A stretch of DNA of 64,000 nt from Nostoc sp. LPT (lineage in GTDB: Bacteria > Cyanobacteriota > Cyanobacteriia > Cyanobacteriales > Nostocaceae). Positions 57,378-64,000 of this stretch are shown here, piece after piece. The first letter of the stretch is position 1. Each line of letters opens with the position of its first letter. The stretch covers positions 124,001-188,000 of the forward strand of contig NZ_JABXKF010000032.1 of assembly GCF_017115165.1 (NCBI RefSeq), written 5' to 3'. The notes under the pieces are model-generated. The model was given only the letters and a program-made list of their open reading frames with translations. It had not been told where the DNA came from and did no database searches. The translations under genes and the position numbers were made by a program.

Positions 57378-57584
57378 CATGAGAAAATCAGTTAATAAAC
57401 CCCGTTCATTTTGAAACCTGGAGTTTTTAAGGAGAGTGTATTATTCGGTTGTGGCTTGAGTTCTGAGCTTTACTCTAATTCCAAAAAACTATGGTTTTCA
57501 AGGTAGACGCGGTTTACAATCGCAACAGTTGCGATGATGCCATACATAATAGCCAAATTGTAACGCCAGGGGTGTAGCGATCGC
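57378..57584 (+). pseudogene. ilvD promoter and 5' end relic 2 (interrupted)
   Basis: CATGAGAAAATCAGTTAATA at 57378 matches the ilvD promoter, then ~115 bases of unrelated sequence intervene (57398-57514). TACAATCGCAACAGTTGCGATGATG and AGCCAAATTGTAACGCC, GGGGTGTAGCGATCGC continue the match to the HIP1 octamer (57577-57584). The ATG is lost. Confidence 0.75.
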
Positions 57585-57597
57585 ACTGGTCTAACAA

Positions 57598-57755
57598 GGG
57601 AATAGCACTAAGTTAAAATACAGCCCCGATCCTGGGAGGCTTCACCTCCAGTGACTTTACCATAGGCAGCAGCCCTCTGGAAATACATTTCTAGTCTTAA
57701 GACTAGGAACGAATTCAAGTTACACAAATCTTTAGGCTTTTCTTAGTGTTATGCA
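57598..57755. mobile_element. MITE with 8-bp target-site duplication
   Basis: The 158-bp element has ends GGGAATAGCACTAAG and CTTAGTGTTATGCA, imperfect inverses. It is flanked by TCTAACAA at 57590-57597 and 57756-57763. The equivalent site in unit 1 (GGTTAACAAGGCTTTTAAG at 56485) has no insertion, which confirms the ends. An 8-bp duplication fits IS4/ISAs1-type transposases. Confidence 0.75.
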
Positions 57756-58401
57756 TCTAACAAAGCTTTTAACTGATTGGCAATTATTTGTTATATATGA
57801 CTACAGCAACCACTAAGCAAATATCAATATGCAAAACCAACCCTATCTGAACAAAGATTTCTGATTTTATTATAGCGAAAGGATAAAAGAAAGTTAATTA
57901 TTATTTTTTATAAAGAGAAAAAATTCTGCTGGAAAATAATACAATAGTGTTGTTATTATGAATACAAGAATATTTTTCTCAAATCTATATAATTACGTAG
58001 GACAAAATCTACTTATTCATTAGTATTTTCCAGATGGAACGACTGAAAACATAAGTTATTAGGACATTAAAGGAGTTTTAGTACAATTTTGATGTAAACA
58101 TCATCAAATACATCCAGTACTTCTTAAATATTCTCAAATATTCTCAAATATTCAAACTTAATAGTCAAGACCTGTTGCAATCAGGTTTGGTTCAAGAATA
58201 TATTGCTACTCGCAAGCTTTTGACCTTGTTTTATCGACATTACTAAATGAAAGTGTGAAATTCCCAAATTCTATGTTTAAAATTGTTTATTTTATGCCTT
58301 TAAAGGAAACCAAATTTATACTCTTAATTCAGCAATGCCGTTTTATAATGGGGAAGTAAAGACGTAATTTTTTTTCCTCTAAGTTTAGGAGAAACTCATC
58401 A

Positions 58402-59064
58402 ATGGCAACTTCAATATCAATTTCCTCCGGTAGCGGCAGTGTTAGTGCCAGTTCTAGTAGTCATAGCAGTAGTAGCAATAATGGTCAGAGCGATGTCATT
58501 AACGCTAGTGGTGGTAACAGTACCCTTATAGGTGGTAGTGGCAACAGTCTCCTTAACGCTGGTAGTGGCAACGATAGCCTCTTTGGTAATGCTGGCAACG
58601 ATACTCTTAACGGTGGTGCTGGCAACGATAGGCTAAATGGCGGTACTGGCAAAGATATTCTCAGTGGTGGTACTGGCAAAGACACTCTCATCGGCGGTGA
58701 TGGGGATGATGTCCTGACTGGCGGTAGTGGGAATGATATTCTCACTGGAGGATCGGGTAATGATATTTTCAAGTACAACTCAATTTCTGAGAGTCTACTT
58801 TCGTCACGTGACTTAATCACTGACTTTCGTGGAAACGGTAGTTTACCAGGCGATCGAATCGATCTATCTACTATCGATGCCAACTCCACTATTGGGGGCA
58901 ACCAAGCTTTCAGTTTCATTGGGAGTGGTCAATTCTCCGCACCTGGTCAAATCCGTTATTCTGGAGGTATTCTGCAAGGTAACACTGATGGTAATCTGTC
59001 GGCTAATTTTGAAATTCGGCTTATAGGAGCACCACAATTAGTGTCAAGTGACCTCATTCTTTAA
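58402..59064 (+). CDS. RTX calcium-binding repeat protein 3
   Basis: 220 residues. A Ser-rich N-terminus ([20 protein letters not shown], ~35 residues) replaces the TNRPDNL start of the other units. Then come about nine RTX nonapeptides ([38 protein letters not shown] and so on) and the ~100-residue C-terminal domain ([40 protein letters not shown]). AGGAGAAACTC precedes the ATG. Its 3' third is nearly identical, even at the DNA level, to that of unit 4. It is expected to be exported, by a type I system not found in this window. Confidence 0.85.
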   Translation: MATSISISSGSGSVSASSSSHSSSSNNGQSDVINASGGNSTLIGGSGNSLLNAGSGNDSLFGNAGNDTLNGGAGNDRLNGGTGKDILSGGTGKDTLIGGDGDDVLTGGSGNDILTGGSGNDIFKYNSISESLLSSRDLITDFRGNGSLPGDRIDLSTIDANSTIGGNQAFSFIGSGQFSAPGQIRYSGGILQGNTDGNLSANFEIRLIGAPQLVSSDLIL

Positions 59065-59353
59065 TTTAATATTCCTGCCTTGAAAGTAAGGTAGGAGGCA
59101 GAAGGTAGAAGGCACTAGAGAATGAAAATATTTCTTTACAGCCCTCAGTTCTAGTCACTATTTTCAAGGCAGATATAATTTTGAAGAAAAACTCTGGTAC
59201 AAAGTTAGAGTGTCTCCAGCTTTGCACCGGAATCAATATCAATATACTGAGCTATAAACGTAGAAAGTCAGAGCTTCAACTTGCGGCAATGACTTTTTTT
59301 CATATTTAAATTCGTATTGCTATCCTAGTATTTCCGGCACTTTAGATACCTAA

Positions 59354-59532
59354 TACCATTTCTTTGTGAGGCTGCACCAAATTTTCTTTCTTCTTTTGTG
59401 TCCAACTCTTACGAGACGCTGCGCGTAGCTTGCTTCTCGGTAGGAGTATGCGCCCTACCCTGCTGTCAGCCGCTTTGCGTCTATGCGGTTCGTTCCTTAT
59501 ATAATTTGGCGTATCTTTATACAGAATTGGTA
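59354..59532. mobile_element. MITE with 3-bp TAA target duplication (empty site at 61933)
   Basis: The 179-bp element starts TACCATTTC and ends GAATTGGTA, short inverted ends, and carries the dispersed repeat ACGAGACGCTGCGCGTAGC. TAA flanks it at 59351-59353 and 59533-59535. In the duplicated unit 4 the same position reads ATACCTAACACACAAG (61929-61943) with a single TAA, i.e. the unoccupied site. The 3-bp TAA duplication fits an IS5-group (IS1031-like) helper. Confidence 0.85.
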
Positions 59533-59653
59533 TAACACACAAGAATCATCCCTATTTTATCCAAACGCTTAGATGAAGATTTATTCTAATTAGGACTGAC
59601 CAAAAGACACGGTAAAACATAGAGAATTACTCATATTCTATCGCATCGCCCAG

Positions 59654-59767
59654 GCATGAGAAAATCAGGTAATACAATCGCAACTGTTGCGATGATGGCA
59701 CGGAAGGAAAATAAGATGTCGAAGAATTTGAGAAGCCAAATTGTAACGCAAGGGGTGCAGCGATCGC
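59654..59767 (+). pseudogene. ilvD promoter and 5' end relic 3
   Basis: GCATGAGAAAATCAGGTAAT, GCACGGAAGGAAAATAAG and ATGTCGAAGAATTTGAGAAG (59716) match the ilvD promoter, ribosome-binding site and first codons closely. The match ends with GCGATCGC at 59760-59767. A TGA follows after 18 codons ([18 protein letters not shown]), so at most a short peptide is made. The best preserved of the three relics. Confidence 0.9.
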
Positions 59768-60099
59768 ATTGATCAACAACGCTTTCAACTTATTTACTTG
59801 AGAAGGCGGTTCGATAAATTAACCTTTTTCGCTATTTTTGCTTAAGTCTTAATAACTATAAAAACAACCAAACAAATCTTAATAGTTTCACATAGGTTTT
59901 GCCGAGAGTTATAAAAGAAATTTCCTTATTATTTCTTATAGATATAAAAATCTATCCCTGAAGGTAGTATCATACTCTTGTTATTCTGAATACAGCAAAA
60001 ATGTCCTACAATCTATGCAATTTCGTAGGAGAGAATCTACTTATTACCTAGCAGCCTACTACTGGAACCTATGAAGATATAAGACACAAGGATATAACA

Positions 60100-60201
60100 T
60101 ACAGCAGATTGCAACAGGCGTGAGGTACAGATAATCGTAGGGGCACAACGTGTTGTGCCCCTAGCCGTGTACTTACTTCATTTACCTGAAATACGCTGTA
60201 A
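60100..60201. mobile_element. Small MITE related to 57133 element
   Basis: TACAGCAGATTGCAACAGG at 60100 and TGAAATACGCTGTAA ending at 60201 are imperfect inverses. The centre GGGGCACAACGTGTTGTGCCCC is a perfect palindrome. The ends and layout match the 57133 element. Confidence 0.65.
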
Positions 60202-60514
60202 CTATTGGCACAATTTTGATGCCAACATCATTAATGCATCCAGTGCTTATAAAATCTTCTCAAGTTTTCAGGCTTAACAGCAAACACCTGTTCTAATCAG
60301 GTGTCGTTCAGTTATGTCTTCCACTCGTTATTTATCCATTTATATTCTCGGCGTTGCTCAATAAAAGTGTGAAATTCAAAAATTCCATGTTTGAAACTGT
60401 TTTCTTTGGGCTTTTGGAGAAAACCAAATTCATACTCTTAATTAGCAATGCTGTTTTCTAATGGTGAAGTGACGAGGTAATTTTTTTACCCTCTAAGTTT
60501 AGGAGAAACTCACT

Positions 60515-61645
60515 ATGGCAACCATTAACGGTACTAATCGCCCTGACAATCTGTCCGGTGGAGATGATTTTTTTAGTTTCGGTGATATCATCAACGGATT
60601 TGATGGCAACGATACGATTAACGGCGGAGACACATTCATTAATAACGATACGATTGACGGCGGAGCGGGCAACGATACGATAAACGGCAGAGCGGGCAAC
60701 GATATCCTCATTGGCGGTACTGGAACCGATAGCCTTACTGGAGGCGATGGCAACGATGTTTTCAAGTTCAACTCAGTTTCTGAGAGTAAACCCGGTGTTT
60801 TACGGGATGTTATCACTGACTTCCTTGGAGGTGACAGAATCAATCTATCTAGCATCGACGGCAACTCCACTATAGCGGGCAACCAAGCCTTCACTTTCAT
60901 TGGGGCTAGCGCATTCTCTGTACCCGGTCAGGTTCGTTATTCAGGAGGTATTCTCCAAGCTAACATTGATCGGAATCTGTCGGCTGACTTTGAGATTCAG
61001 CTCGTAGGAGCGCCACAATTAGTGGTAAGCGACATTATCTTTTCTGCTACTGACAATAACAGTTTCAGCATAGGGCAAAGTGGCACAAGTGACGGACGTT
61101 CTCCAACTGGCTCTTTTAGTGCGAGCAGTAATGAAAACGGCACAATCTTTACTAGTAGTGTTAACAACAATATCAACTATATTATTAAATCCGGTAGTGG
61201 CAACGATACTATTAACGGTGGCGGTAGTGGCAACGATACTATTGACGGCGGTAGTGGCAACGATACTATTAACGGCGGTCGTGGCAACGATATACTCACT
61301 GGCGGTAGTGGGACTGATATTCTCACTGGAGGATCGGGTAATGATATTTTCAAGTACAACTCAATTTCTGAGAGTCTACTTTCGTCACGTGACTTAATCA
61401 CTGACTTTCGTGGAAACGGTAGTTTACCAGGCGATCGAATCGATCTATCTACTATCGATGCCAACTCCACTATTGGGGGCAACCAAGCTTTCAGTTTCAT
61501 TGGGAGTGGTCAATTCTCCGCACCTGGTCAAATCCGTTATTCTGGAGGTATTCTGCAAGGTAACACTGATGGTAATCTGTCGGCTAATTTTGAAATTCGG
61601 CTTATAGGAGCACCACAATTAGTGTCAAGTGACCTCATTCTTTAA
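60515..61645 (+). CDS. RTX calcium-binding repeat protein 4 (two modules)
   Basis: 376 residues made of two RTX-plus-C-terminal-domain modules in series. Module 1 (1-~170) starts MATINGTNRPDNLSGGDD, has five or so nonapeptides (NDTINGRAGNDILIGGTGTD) and a C-terminal domain ending VVSDIIFS. A Ser/Asn-rich linker (SIGQSGTSDGRSPTGSFSAS) joins module 2 with nonapeptides (GSGNDTINGGGSGNDTIDGG) and a second C-terminal domain identical to that of unit 3. It therefore looks like a fusion of two neighbouring units. AGGAGAAACTCACT precedes the ATG. Calcium-dependent export is expected. Confidence 0.88.
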   Translation: MATINGTNRPDNLSGGDDFFSFGDIINGFDGNDTINGGDTFINNDTIDGGAGNDTINGRAGNDILIGGTGTDSLTGGDGNDVFKFNSVSESKPGVLRDVITDFLGGDRINLSSIDGNSTIAGNQAFTFIGASAFSVPGQVRYSGGILQANIDRNLSADFEIQLVGAPQLVVSDIIFSATDNNSFSIGQSGTSDGRSPTGSFSASSNENGTIFTSSVNNNINYIIKSGSGNDTINGGGSGNDTIDGGSGNDTINGGRGNDILTGGSGTDILTGGSGNDIFKYNSISESLLSSRDLITDFRGNGSLPGDRIDLSTIDANSTIGGNQAFSFIGSGQFSAPGQIRYSGGILQGNTDGNLSANFEIRLIGAPQLVSSDLIL

Positions 61646-62114
61646 TTTAATATTCCTGCCTTGAAAGTAAGGTAGGAGGCAGAAGGTAGAAGGCACTAGA
61701 GAATGAAAATATTTCTTTACAGCCCTCAGTTCTAGTCACTATTTTCAAGGCAGATATAATTTTGAAGAAAAACTCTGGTACAAAGTTAGAGTGTCTCCAG
61801 CTTTGCACCGGAATCAATATCAATATACTGAGCTATAAACGTAGAAAGTCAGAGCCTTAATTTGCGGCAATGGCTTTTTTTCATATTTAAATTCGTATTG
61901 CTATCCCTAGTATTTCCGGCACTCTAGATACCTAACACACAAGAATCATCCCTATTTTATACAAACGCTTAGATAAAGATTTATTCTAAATTAGGACTGA
62001 CCAAAAGACACGGTGAAACATAGAGAATTACTCATATTCGATCGCATCGCCTAGGCATGAGAAAATCAGGTAATACAATCGCAATACAAGTCATGAGGCA
62101 CGGAAGGAAAAAAG
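61646..62114 (+). promoter_or_regulatory. Spacer and ilvD promoter region
   Basis: The first ~300 bases repeat the region after unit 3 almost exactly, including the inverted repeat TGCCTTGAAA / TTTCAAGGCA (61657-61752). 62040-62114 (CATGAGAAAATCAGGTAATA, AATCGCAATACAAG, CACGGAAGGAAAAAAG) is the sequence copied in the three ilvD relics. It contains the ribosome-binding site AAGGA, 7-11 bases before the ATG. The conservation of this piece across relics reflects duplication, not selection. Confidence 0.6.
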
Positions 62115-63800
62115 ATGTCAGAGAATTTAAGAAGCCAAATTGTGACGCAAGGGGTGCAGCGATCGCCAAATCGAGCTATGCTGCGTGCAGTTGGTTTTAA
62201 AGATGAAGATTTCAATAAAGCCATTGTGGGCATTGCCAATGGTTACAGCACGATCACTCCCTGTAATATGGGGATAAATCAACTGGCGCTCATAGCAGAG
62301 GTTGGGATTAAAACCGCTGGGGCAATGCCGCAAGTGTTTGGCACAATTACCATTAGCGATGGAATTTCGATGGGAACTGAAGGGATGAAATATTCCCTAG
62401 TGTCGCGGGAAGTCATCGCTGATTCCATTGAAACCGCCTGTACTGGACAAAGTATGGATGGTGTGCTAACCATTGGCGGTTGTGATAAAAATATGCCAGG
62501 GGCAATGCTGGCGATCGCCCGGATGAATATCCCTGCTATCTTTGTTTACGGTGGCACAATTAAACCCGGTCACTACAACGGACGCGATTTAACTGTTGTC
62601 AGTTCTTTTGAAGCTGTTGGTCAATACAGTGCTGGAAAAATTGACGAAAAAGAATTATTAGAAGTTGAAGGTCGAGCTTGTCCTGGTGCGGGTTCTTGCG
62701 GAGGAATGTTCACAGCTAACACCATGTCTTCAGCATTTGAAGCGCTGGGGATGAGTTTACCCTATTCCTCGACAATGGCGGCAGAAGATGCCGAAAAAGG
62801 CGACAGCACGGAAAAATCAGCTTATGTGTTGGTCGAAGCCATTCGCAAACAAATCTTACCCCGCCAAATTATCACCCGTAAATCTATAGAGAATGCCATC
62901 TCTGTGATTATGGCAGTCGGTGGTTCGACCAATGCAGTACTGCACTTTTTAGCGATCGCCCGCGCTGCTGATGTAGAGTTAACTATAGACGACTTTGAAA
63001 CTATCCGCGCCCGCGTTCCCGTTTTGTGTGATTTGAAACCAAGTGGTAAATATGTCGCTACAGATTTGCACAAAGCTGGTGGTATTCCGCAAGTAATGAA
63101 GATGTTACTTGTGCATGATTTATTACATGGTGATAGCCTCACCATCAGCGGTCAAACCATTGCAGAGATATTAGCAGACATACCAGAAGAACCATCTGCC
63201 AATCAAGATGTGATTCGGACTTGGAATAACCCGATGTATCCTCAAGGACATTTAGCCATCCTCAGAGGTAATCTGGCAACAGAAGGGGCTGTCGCCAAAA
63301 TTACTGGGGTGAAAAAGCCAGTAATTACCGGGCCTGCACGGGTGTTTGAATCGGAAGAAGCTTCTTTGGATGCAATTTTGGCGGGTAAAATTCAAGCTGG
63401 CGATATTCTCATCATCCGCTACGAAGGGCCTAAAGGCGGTCCTGGAATGCGAGAAATGTTGGCTCCCACCTCAGCAATTATCGGTGCTGGTTTGGGTGAT
63501 GCTGTAGGATTAATTACCGACGGACGCTTTTCTGGCGGTACTTACGGCATGGTGGTTGGTCATGTTGCACCAGAAGCCGCAGTTGGTGGTACGATCGCGC
63601 TTGTAGAAGAAGGCGATAGTATTACTATTGATGCACCCGCTCGTTTATTGCAGTTGAACGTATCCGAAGAAGAATTGGCCCGTCGTCGTGCCAACTGGCA
63701 ACCTCCGGCTCCACGTTACACTAAAGGCGTGTTGGCAAAATATGCCAAATTAGTATCTTCTAGCAGTGTTGGTGCTGTGACAGATTTGGACTTGTTTTAA
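62115..63800 (+). CDS. ilvD: Dihydroxy-acid dehydratase
   Basis: 561 residues, the usual length. It dehydrates 2,3-dihydroxy-isovalerate and -methylvalerate to the keto acids of valine and isoleucine; it needs an Fe-S cluster. Signatures: [40 protein letters not shown] with cluster cysteines, and [23 protein letters not shown]. The start ATG 62115 has AAGGA upstream. It is the functional last member of a series in which its 5' end was copied three times upstream, between RTX genes. Confidence 0.96.
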   Translation: MSENLRSQIVTQGVQRSPNRAMLRAVGFKDEDFNKAIVGIANGYSTITPCNMGINQLALIAEVGIKTAGAMPQVFGTITISDGISMGTEGMKYSLVSREVIADSIETACTGQSMDGVLTIGGCDKNMPGAMLAIARMNIPAIFVYGGTIKPGHYNGRDLTVVSSFEAVGQYSAGKIDEKELLEVEGRACPGAGSCGGMFTANTMSSAFEALGMSLPYSSTMAAEDAEKGDSTEKSAYVLVEAIRKQILPRQIITRKSIENAISVIMAVGGSTNAVLHFLAIARAADVELTIDDFETIRARVPVLCDLKPSGKYVATDLHKAGGIPQVMKMLLVHDLLHGDSLTISGQTIAEILADIPEEPSANQDVIRTWNNPMYPQGHLAILRGNLATEGAVAKITGVKKPVITGPARVFESEEASLDAILAGKIQAGDILIIRYEGPKGGPGMREMLAPTSAIIGAGLGDAVGLITDGRFSGGTYGMVVGHVAPEAAVGGTIALVEEGDSITIDAPARLLQLNVSEEELARRRANWQPPAPRYTKGVLAKYAKLVSSSSVGAVTDLDLF

Positions 63801-63820
63801 TTAACCTGACATGATCTGAA

Positions 63821-63855
63821 CTACCTACACTGGCCGCTAGGTACAGTGTGGGTAG
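63821..63855 (-). repeat. Hairpin resembling the right end of the TnpB element
   Basis: CTACCTACACTG (63821-63832) and CAGTGTGGGTAG (63844-63855) pair with one mismatch. On the minus strand the sequence ACACTGTACCTAGCGGCCAG and GTGTAGGTAGTTCA matches the TnpB remnant's end at 1583-1614 (ACACTGTACC..., GTGTAGGTAGTTCA). So a related IS200/IS605-type right end, reading leftwards, probably lies here; the rest of the element would be outside the window. Confidence 0.55.
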
Positions 63856-64000
63856 TTTACCTGAAACAGCAAGAAGGCTTACACGCTCACCTGTACTCAG
63901 GGAGCGTGTTGAGATGAATTGCGCGTGAGGTGAGGAGTGTAGTCTGACCATATTTGAGCGTAGCAAAAACCGGAAAGACTACGACGACGAGACGAGCAAA

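Larger units (their letters stand above)
57036..58401. other. Spacer between RTX units 2 and 3
   Basis: 1.37 kb without an intact gene. It holds a MITE (57133-57227), an IS982-type fragment (57233-57372), an interrupted ilvD relic (57378-57584), a second MITE (57598-57755), and from 57765 the ~640-base leader of unit 3 (CTTTTAACTGATTGG; ATTATGAATACAAG near 57955; TATTCTCAAATATTCTCAAA at 58132; TTTAGGAGAAACTC before the ATG). Confidence 0.7.
59065..60514. other. Spacer between RTX units 3 and 4
   Basis: 1.45 kb without an intact gene. In order: a 10-bp inverted repeat TGCCTTGAAA (59076) and TTTCAAGGCA (59162-59171), also present after unit 4; a MITE (59354-59532); ilvD relic 3 (59654-59767); the unit-4 leader with a second MITE (60100-60201) and the shared TTTAGGAGAAACTCA before the next ATG. 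Confidence 0.7.

Noticed and set aside
63760..63966. 68-codon minus-strand frame
   Set aside because: It overlaps the ilvD end and a hairpin; it may be part of an element end but shows no protein family.

Overview
The window comes from a filamentous, phycoerythrin-containing cyanobacterium of the Nostoc type (Nostocales). The sequence evidence is: abundant HIP1 octamers (GCGATCGC), phycobilisome genes (cpcG, cpeB, cpeA, bilin lyases, nblA), CAAD and Uma2 family proteins, TnpB/IS-derived debris, many short dispersed repeats and MITE-like elements, and a low-GC genome with AT-rich spacers.

Layout. 1-5.5 kb: the 3' part of a proline-rich surface-type gene with a 195-bp tandem repeat, a TnpB fragment, a HAMP sensor kinase, a glutaminase, a secreted ricin-B-type beta-trefoil protein and a small coiled-coil protein. 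5.5-10.3 kb: a repeat-filled spacer, a thioredoxin-NHL gene split by one in-frame stop, a HAD-DUF952 fusion and an RluD-type pseudouridine synthase. 10.5-19.9 kb: a phycobilisome/phycoerythrin region with cpcG, a putative zinc metalloprotease abutting an S-type bilin lyase, nblA, cpeBA, CpeZ-, CpeF- and CpeY-type HEAT-repeat proteins, and two unrecognised proteins. These genes cover the rod-core linker, the phycoerythrin subunits, their bilin attachment and the degradation adaptor. 20-25 kb: an L,D-transpeptidase, a (Pro-Thr)n protein, a Ser/Thr kinase with MORN repeats and an FHA protein. 25-33.4 kb: glgA, hemC, and a HlyD / MacB-type permease / TolC export set without its ATPase.

33.4-47.5 kb is an accessory region: duplicated secreted Ala-rich genes, MITEs, several broken genes (LprI-like, an ISKra4-type transposase and others), a DAG-kinase family enzyme, a metallophosphoesterase, a divergent LysR/NAD(P)-binding pair with a candidate operator, and a nucleoside hydrolase near a 5'-nucleotidase family enzyme. 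48-55 kb looks like an envelope or stress set: a CAAD membrane protein, a BON lipoprotein, a duplicated glycine-zipper stress protein and a 1040-residue repeat membrane protein.

55-62 kb is the most unusual part. Four RTX (calcium-binding repeat) genes stand in tandem upstream of ilvD. Each of the first three is followed by a relic of the ilvD promoter and first codons, ending at a HIP1 octamer. The array therefore seems to have grown by repeated duplication of a unit made of the RTX gene plus the ilvD 5' end, and was later hit by MITEs. Two of those MITEs can be dated relative to the duplications because an empty site survives in another unit. ilvD closes the window, followed by a hairpin resembling the end of the TnpB element at the left edge.
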